From an uncultured bacterium (lineage in GTDB: Bacteria; Latescibacterota; UBA2968; UBA8231), in contig CALDFW010000031.1 in the NCBI GenBank assembly GCA_937942165.1, positions 1-42,895 of the forward strand: DNA of 42,895 nt. The letters run 5' to 3'. This document shows positions 40,266-42,895 of the stretch, one piece after another; within the stretch, counting starts at the first letter, position 1, and every line of letters begins with the position of its first letter. The position numbers were made by a program, and so were the translations under genes. The notes below the pieces were generated by a model, which was given only the letters and a program-made list of their open reading frames with translations, did not search any database and was not told the DNA's origin.

Positions 40266-40676
40266 TTATTTCAACTCTGGGACAGAAACAACGCTCAGGC
40301 TTTTGAGCATAATAAAGCACGTCGCTGCCGCTATCATTTCAGAAATAGCAAAGATAATTTGCCATACATCGGCATTGAAGAACAAACATCCGCAGGATCG
40401 AACTATTCCAACCCCTAAGAACACCCATGCCGTCGCCCATACGGCGTTTTCTGTGCGCCTGGGGCTTAACGCACCGAGTAGATTGATTATGCCCAAGCCA
40501 CCAATAAGGCCGCCGTACATCGTTCTCAGCTCGGTTTCAGCATTTCCATTTAGAGCGCTCAAACCAACAAATGCTGCGGTTTTAAAAGGGTAGAAAAACA
40601 CCCAAATCATAAACCCCAAGTTCATAAGAGCTAGGAGTAGCATGAACGGGCGAGCGAGTTTTTTTATATAGAGCAT
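40266..40676 (-). CDS. DUF4345-like small membrane protein
   Basis: 136 aa with four hydrophobic spans, near residues 10-30, 50-68, 78-98 and 103-125. The segment AAFVGLSALNGNAETELRTMYGGLIGGLGIINLLGAL matches the typical DUF4345 pattern, where a conserved ELRAMYGG motif lies between helices one and two. Function unknown. It appears to be lower in GC than its neighbours on the right. It lies on the same strand as, and upstream of, the histone-deacetylase-family gene, with a 49-base gap. Confidence 0.75.
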   Translation of the reverse strand: MLYIKKLARPFMLLLALMNLGFMIWVFFYPFKTAAFVGLSALNGNAETELRTMYGGLIGGLGIINLLGALSPRRTENAVWATAWVFLGVGIVRSCGCLFFNADVWQIIFAISEMIAAATCFIMLKSLSVVSVPELK

Positions 40677-40751
40677 GGCATAGGTTCATTTCTTTGTTCA
40701 GTAAACGGATTACCGGTAAATCAGGACGCCATAGCCCCTCAAGGGCGCATA

Positions 40752-42485
40752 TTATTTGCCCTTCCGAACCACAGGTCCAGCCGGCGCCTCTCTGCTGTAG
40801 AGCGATCCACCGCGCTCGTACGAAACCGCTACTTCACCGTCGACCACATCCAGCCGCGGCACATTGTTCTGGAACACGTCGCGATCTGGACCGCGCATGA
40901 CTGCCAACTGCGCGTCACTCATGCCCTCGACTTCGGTTCCCCAACGATTTTCCGAATGCACCATCTCACCGCCAGAGCGGTTAAAGTTCTTCGACGAATA
41001 CTTGATCAGGATACCTCGTCGCGATACTTCGCTCTTCCACGCCAAGGCTCCGTGGGTCGTGCCGCCGTCGCCAAAGAAGAGCACATCGCCCGCCCGCATC
41101 TCCACGTGCTTAACCAAGCCCATATCGTCGTCGCAGGTGCGAATTCCCTGCGGCATTTTGTAATACGCCTTGTGGCTGCCCGGCACGCAGGCGAAGCCCC
41201 CGTCGCTAGCGGTGACATCGCGCAACTGCCAGGTTACCGTCACCGCCTCACAGTAGCTGCGACCGTTCTGGTAAATGTAGCCGCGGCCGGGATTGAGCGG
41301 CTCGTTGGCATCGTGCAGCGCGTGACCACTGGTCCCTTTGACGGCTACAAAACCCGTAGCGCCTCCCATACGCCCACCGCTGGCGCCCATCCAGTTGAGC
41401 CGGTGCTCGACCGCGGGGTGAGCCACCATCTTGCGGAAGGGGTTGCAATAGGGCTCGGGCAATTCCAGCAAACCGTCCAACAGCGGCCTTCCCGTGCCCG
41501 CCAAGGCTTGAGACCCCCGCGCCAGTTCCTCACCGACTTTAATCCGATCCTCAAAGCGATCAACCGCTTCGTTGGCCGCCTGCAGCCACTCCTCATTCAT
41601 CACTCCGCGCAGTACCAGATAGCCGTTGAGATCCCAGAAGTAGAATTCCTCGTGGTCAATACCGCTCTCGGGATCGACCTTCATGAAAGAAGGATGAAAG
41701 GTCTGGCGCGACGGATCGACTGCCGCCGTCTTGCCATCGGTGACAATAGCCGGCGGCGGGGTCGTCGCAGCATAGCCCGGCTTGTAGAGCGACGCTCTCT
41801 GCTCTTGGGAAAGTTCGGCGTGCCAGTCCGGCCGCGGCTCCTTTTGCACCCTATCCCCGCTACCCGCACTGCGGATCACGCCTCGCCCGACAAACTCATA
41901 GCTTAGCAACCGCTGTCTCCCCGAGCGCATACCCTGCAACGCAGCCAGCGCCACGATCAACAGATCGCCTGCCTTGAGCGGTGGACGATAGACCAGCCCC
42001 ATATCCGCTTCCCCCGTCGCCACGCCCTCTGGCGTCGGCACATAGCCTTTGTGGCTGCACGGCACCAGCGCGAAGCCGCTCTCTTCCGCGTCTTCGAGTG
42101 CCCACAGCACCCTCACCCCTTCGCTAAAACGCCGGCCATTCTGGTAGTAATAGGCCACTCCCGGATCGCGCGGCTCATTGCCGCCTAGTAACGGCGCGAT
42201 TGCATCGCAGGTTTCATCGCTCCAAATCTCCGGCGGCCGGTCGAGAATAAATCCCTGACCCACCAGCTGATTCAAATACCACACCAGCGTCGGGTGCACC
42301 AGCAGATCGCGGAAAGGCTCCCTCGTCCCACCGGGCCAAGCCAGCATGCCCTCACGTTGCCCGACTTCGGCGATCGACCCATTGAGTTGATCAACCTCTT
42401 CCGGGGTCAGCGCCCCAGATACGTGCAAATATCCGGCTACGTCAAAGCAGTAATTCTCTTCGTTGGTCATCGCTTCGCGGTCCAT
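40752..42485 (-). CDS. Tandem two-domain PhyH-family protein, N-terminal half apparently degenerate
   Basis: 577 aa from the ATG at 42485, preceded by AAGGGGG at seven bases; the track's longer start (42572) has no ribosome binding site. Two PhyH-like domains are visible, about residues 8-205 and 280-500. They align with each other: YYYQNGRRFSEGVRVLWAL and GYIYQNGRSYCEAVTVTWQL, then VPCSHKGY and VPGSHKAY, then DMGLVYRPPLKAGD and DMGLVKHVEMRAGD. The C-terminal half has a possible metal set, His391-Asp392 (ALHDANEP) and distal His478 (TTHGALAWKSEVSRRG), but the N-terminal half has ALQGMRSGRQR at the distal site and no histidine in the HxD region. The first domain is therefore probably structural or regulatory. 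Substrate unknown. About 75 bases separate it from DUF4345. Confidence 0.85.
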   Translation of the reverse strand: MDREAMTNEENYCFDVAGYLHVSGALTPEEVDQLNGSIAEVGQREGMLAWPGGTREPFRDLLVHPTLVWYLNQLVGQGFILDRPPEIWSDETCDAIAPLLGGNEPRDPGVAYYYQNGRRFSEGVRVLWALEDAEESGFALVPCSHKGYVPTPEGVATGEADMGLVYRPPLKAGDLLIVALAALQGMRSGRQRLLSYEFVGRGVIRSAGSGDRVQKEPRPDWHAELSQEQRASLYKPGYAATTPPPAIVTDGKTAAVDPSRQTFHPSFMKVDPESGIDHEEFYFWDLNGYLVLRGVMNEEWLQAANEAVDRFEDRIKVGEELARGSQALAGTGRPLLDGLLELPEPYCNPFRKMVAHPAVEHRLNWMGASGGRMGGATGFVAVKGTSGHALHDANEPLNPGRGYIYQNGRSYCEAVTVTWQLRDVTASDGGFACVPGSHKAYYKMPQGIRTCDDDMGLVKHVEMRAGDVLFFGDGGTTHGALAWKSEVSRRGILIKYSSKNFNRSGGEMVHSENRWGTEVEGMSDAQLAVMRGPDRDVFQNNVPRLDVVDGEVAVSYERGGSLYSREAPAGPVVRKGK

Positions 42486-42530
42486 ACCGCACCCCCTTGT
42501 GAAGATATATCTCCGCCAAACCAAGTCATC

Positions 42531-42640
42531 TCTATTGGGTGACAACATACAAAAGGGGGTATTCAGAACCAAGAAGGTTAGAAGAACATACTATTGGCCA
42601 CCCACTCTGTTCTATGAGAACATAAATCGATCTATTGGGT
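42531..42640. repeat. Pair of direct repeats upstream of the tandem PhyH gene
   Basis: TCTATTGGGT occurs at 42531-42540 and again at 42631-42640, exactly 100 bases apart, and the related GGGTATTCA occurs at 42557-42565 and 42637-42645. They lie in the divergent region between the tandem PhyH gene and the DUF2237 gene. They could be binding sites or remnants of a duplication; no function can be assigned. Confidence 0.4.
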
Positions 42641-42743
42641 ATTCAACTGCTTACTGGACTGGACTCAAGAGAATAAGAAAGTATCATCAGATGGATAGCG
42701 AATTGACATCGTGCTAACGCGTGAAAAAACAGAGAGGATAGCG

Positions 42744-42895
42744 GTGAAGGGGTTAAATGTCTTTGGACGTGAATTATTGGTGTGCGGCACGGATCCCATA
42801 ACGGGGTTTTACAGGGATGGCTGCTGCAACACGGGATTAAATGACGCAGGGACGCACACAGTATGTGCCATTGTCGACGAGAGATTTCTGAATTT
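42744..42895 (+). CDS. DUF2237 family protein, truncated by window edge
   Basis: Not in the ORF track because it runs off the right edge. From a GTG at 42744, preceded by AGAGAGG at six bases, the frame reads VKGLNVFGRELLVCGTDPIT and continues GFYRDGCCNTG, DAGTHTVCAIV, DERFLN. This is the conserved N-terminal pattern of DUF2237 (NVLG...L..C..DP.TGF.RDGCC.TG..D.G.H.VCA.V...FL). The family is about 120 aa and of unknown function, so about 50 residues are visible. The cysteines (GCC, VC) are family-conserved. Confidence 0.85.
   Translation, partial: MKGLNVFGRELLVCGTDPITGFYRDGCCNTGLNDAGTHTVCAIVDERFLN

Noticed and set aside
42463-42717. Plus-strand 84-aa ORF at the right end
   Set aside because: It overlaps the start and ribosome binding site of the tandem PhyH gene on the other strand and shows no domain; the real gene nearby is the DUF2237 start in another frame.

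Overview
The window looks like chromosome from a Gram-negative, probably marine bacterium of the Poribacteria/Latescibacterota type. This is an inference from gene content: repeated phytanoyl-CoA-dioxygenase-family (PhyH) oxygenases, sulfatase and glycan-active enzymes, a TonB-dependent receptor, lipoproteins, internalin-like leucine-rich repeats (LRR) and FlgD-Ig C-terminal domains. No rRNA, tRNA, CRISPR array, insertion sequence or prophage was recognised. Most genes are GC-rich; about 34.8-40.7 kb looks more AT-rich by eye.

Region 1 (1-17.0 kb): a 3'-end PhyH gene meets, stop to stop, a 16.4-kb minus-strand run of eight envelope genes. Read in transcription order these are A1-B1-A2-B2-L1-A3-L2-A4. 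A is a secreted discoidin-like/FlgD-Ig protein (four copies), B is a ~900-aa predicted outer-membrane protein with a Ca-binding-like repeat (two copies), and L is an LRR lipoprotein (two copies). The L-A pairs overlap by ATGA and B1-A2 by TAATG. The layout (AB)(AB)(LA)(LA) is the best candidate in the window for an undescribed multi-protein surface system.

Region 2 (17.0-25.6 kb): an RNA m5C methyltransferase; a TonB-dependent receptor with a small DUF2721-like membrane protein; a small lipoprotein; an aldo/keto reductase divergent from a SASA/SGNH esterase, with a palindrome lying over both promoter regions; a small membrane protein; and a sulfatase.

Region 3 (25.8-34.6 kb): SCO1-like lipoprotein plus PhyH; a periplasmic rhodanese plus a sterol-desaturase/fatty-acid-hydroxylase protein; a polysaccharide-lyase-like lipoprotein; selD; a small beta-barrel-like protein plus a GH20-like protein; and another PhyH. 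The selD gene is longer than the ORF track shows: an in-frame UGA at the catalytic position, followed by a SECIS-like hairpin, makes it a selenoprotein gene. Esterase, sulfatase, lyase, hexosaminidase-like protein and TonB receptor together suggest use of decorated or sulfated polysaccharides.

Region 4 (34.9-42.9 kb): an ABC ATPase / FtsX permease / AttH-CrtC-like operon, a histone-deacetylase-family hydrolase, a DUF4345 membrane protein, a tandem two-domain PhyH protein whose N-terminal half lacks the distal metal ligand, and at the right edge the start of a DUF2237 gene absent from the ORF track.

Several starts differ from the ORF track because a Shine-Dalgarno sequence or signal peptide points to an internal start codon. 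Intergenic stretches 34605-34866, 28781-28901 and 30969-31143 hold nothing I could identify with confidence.
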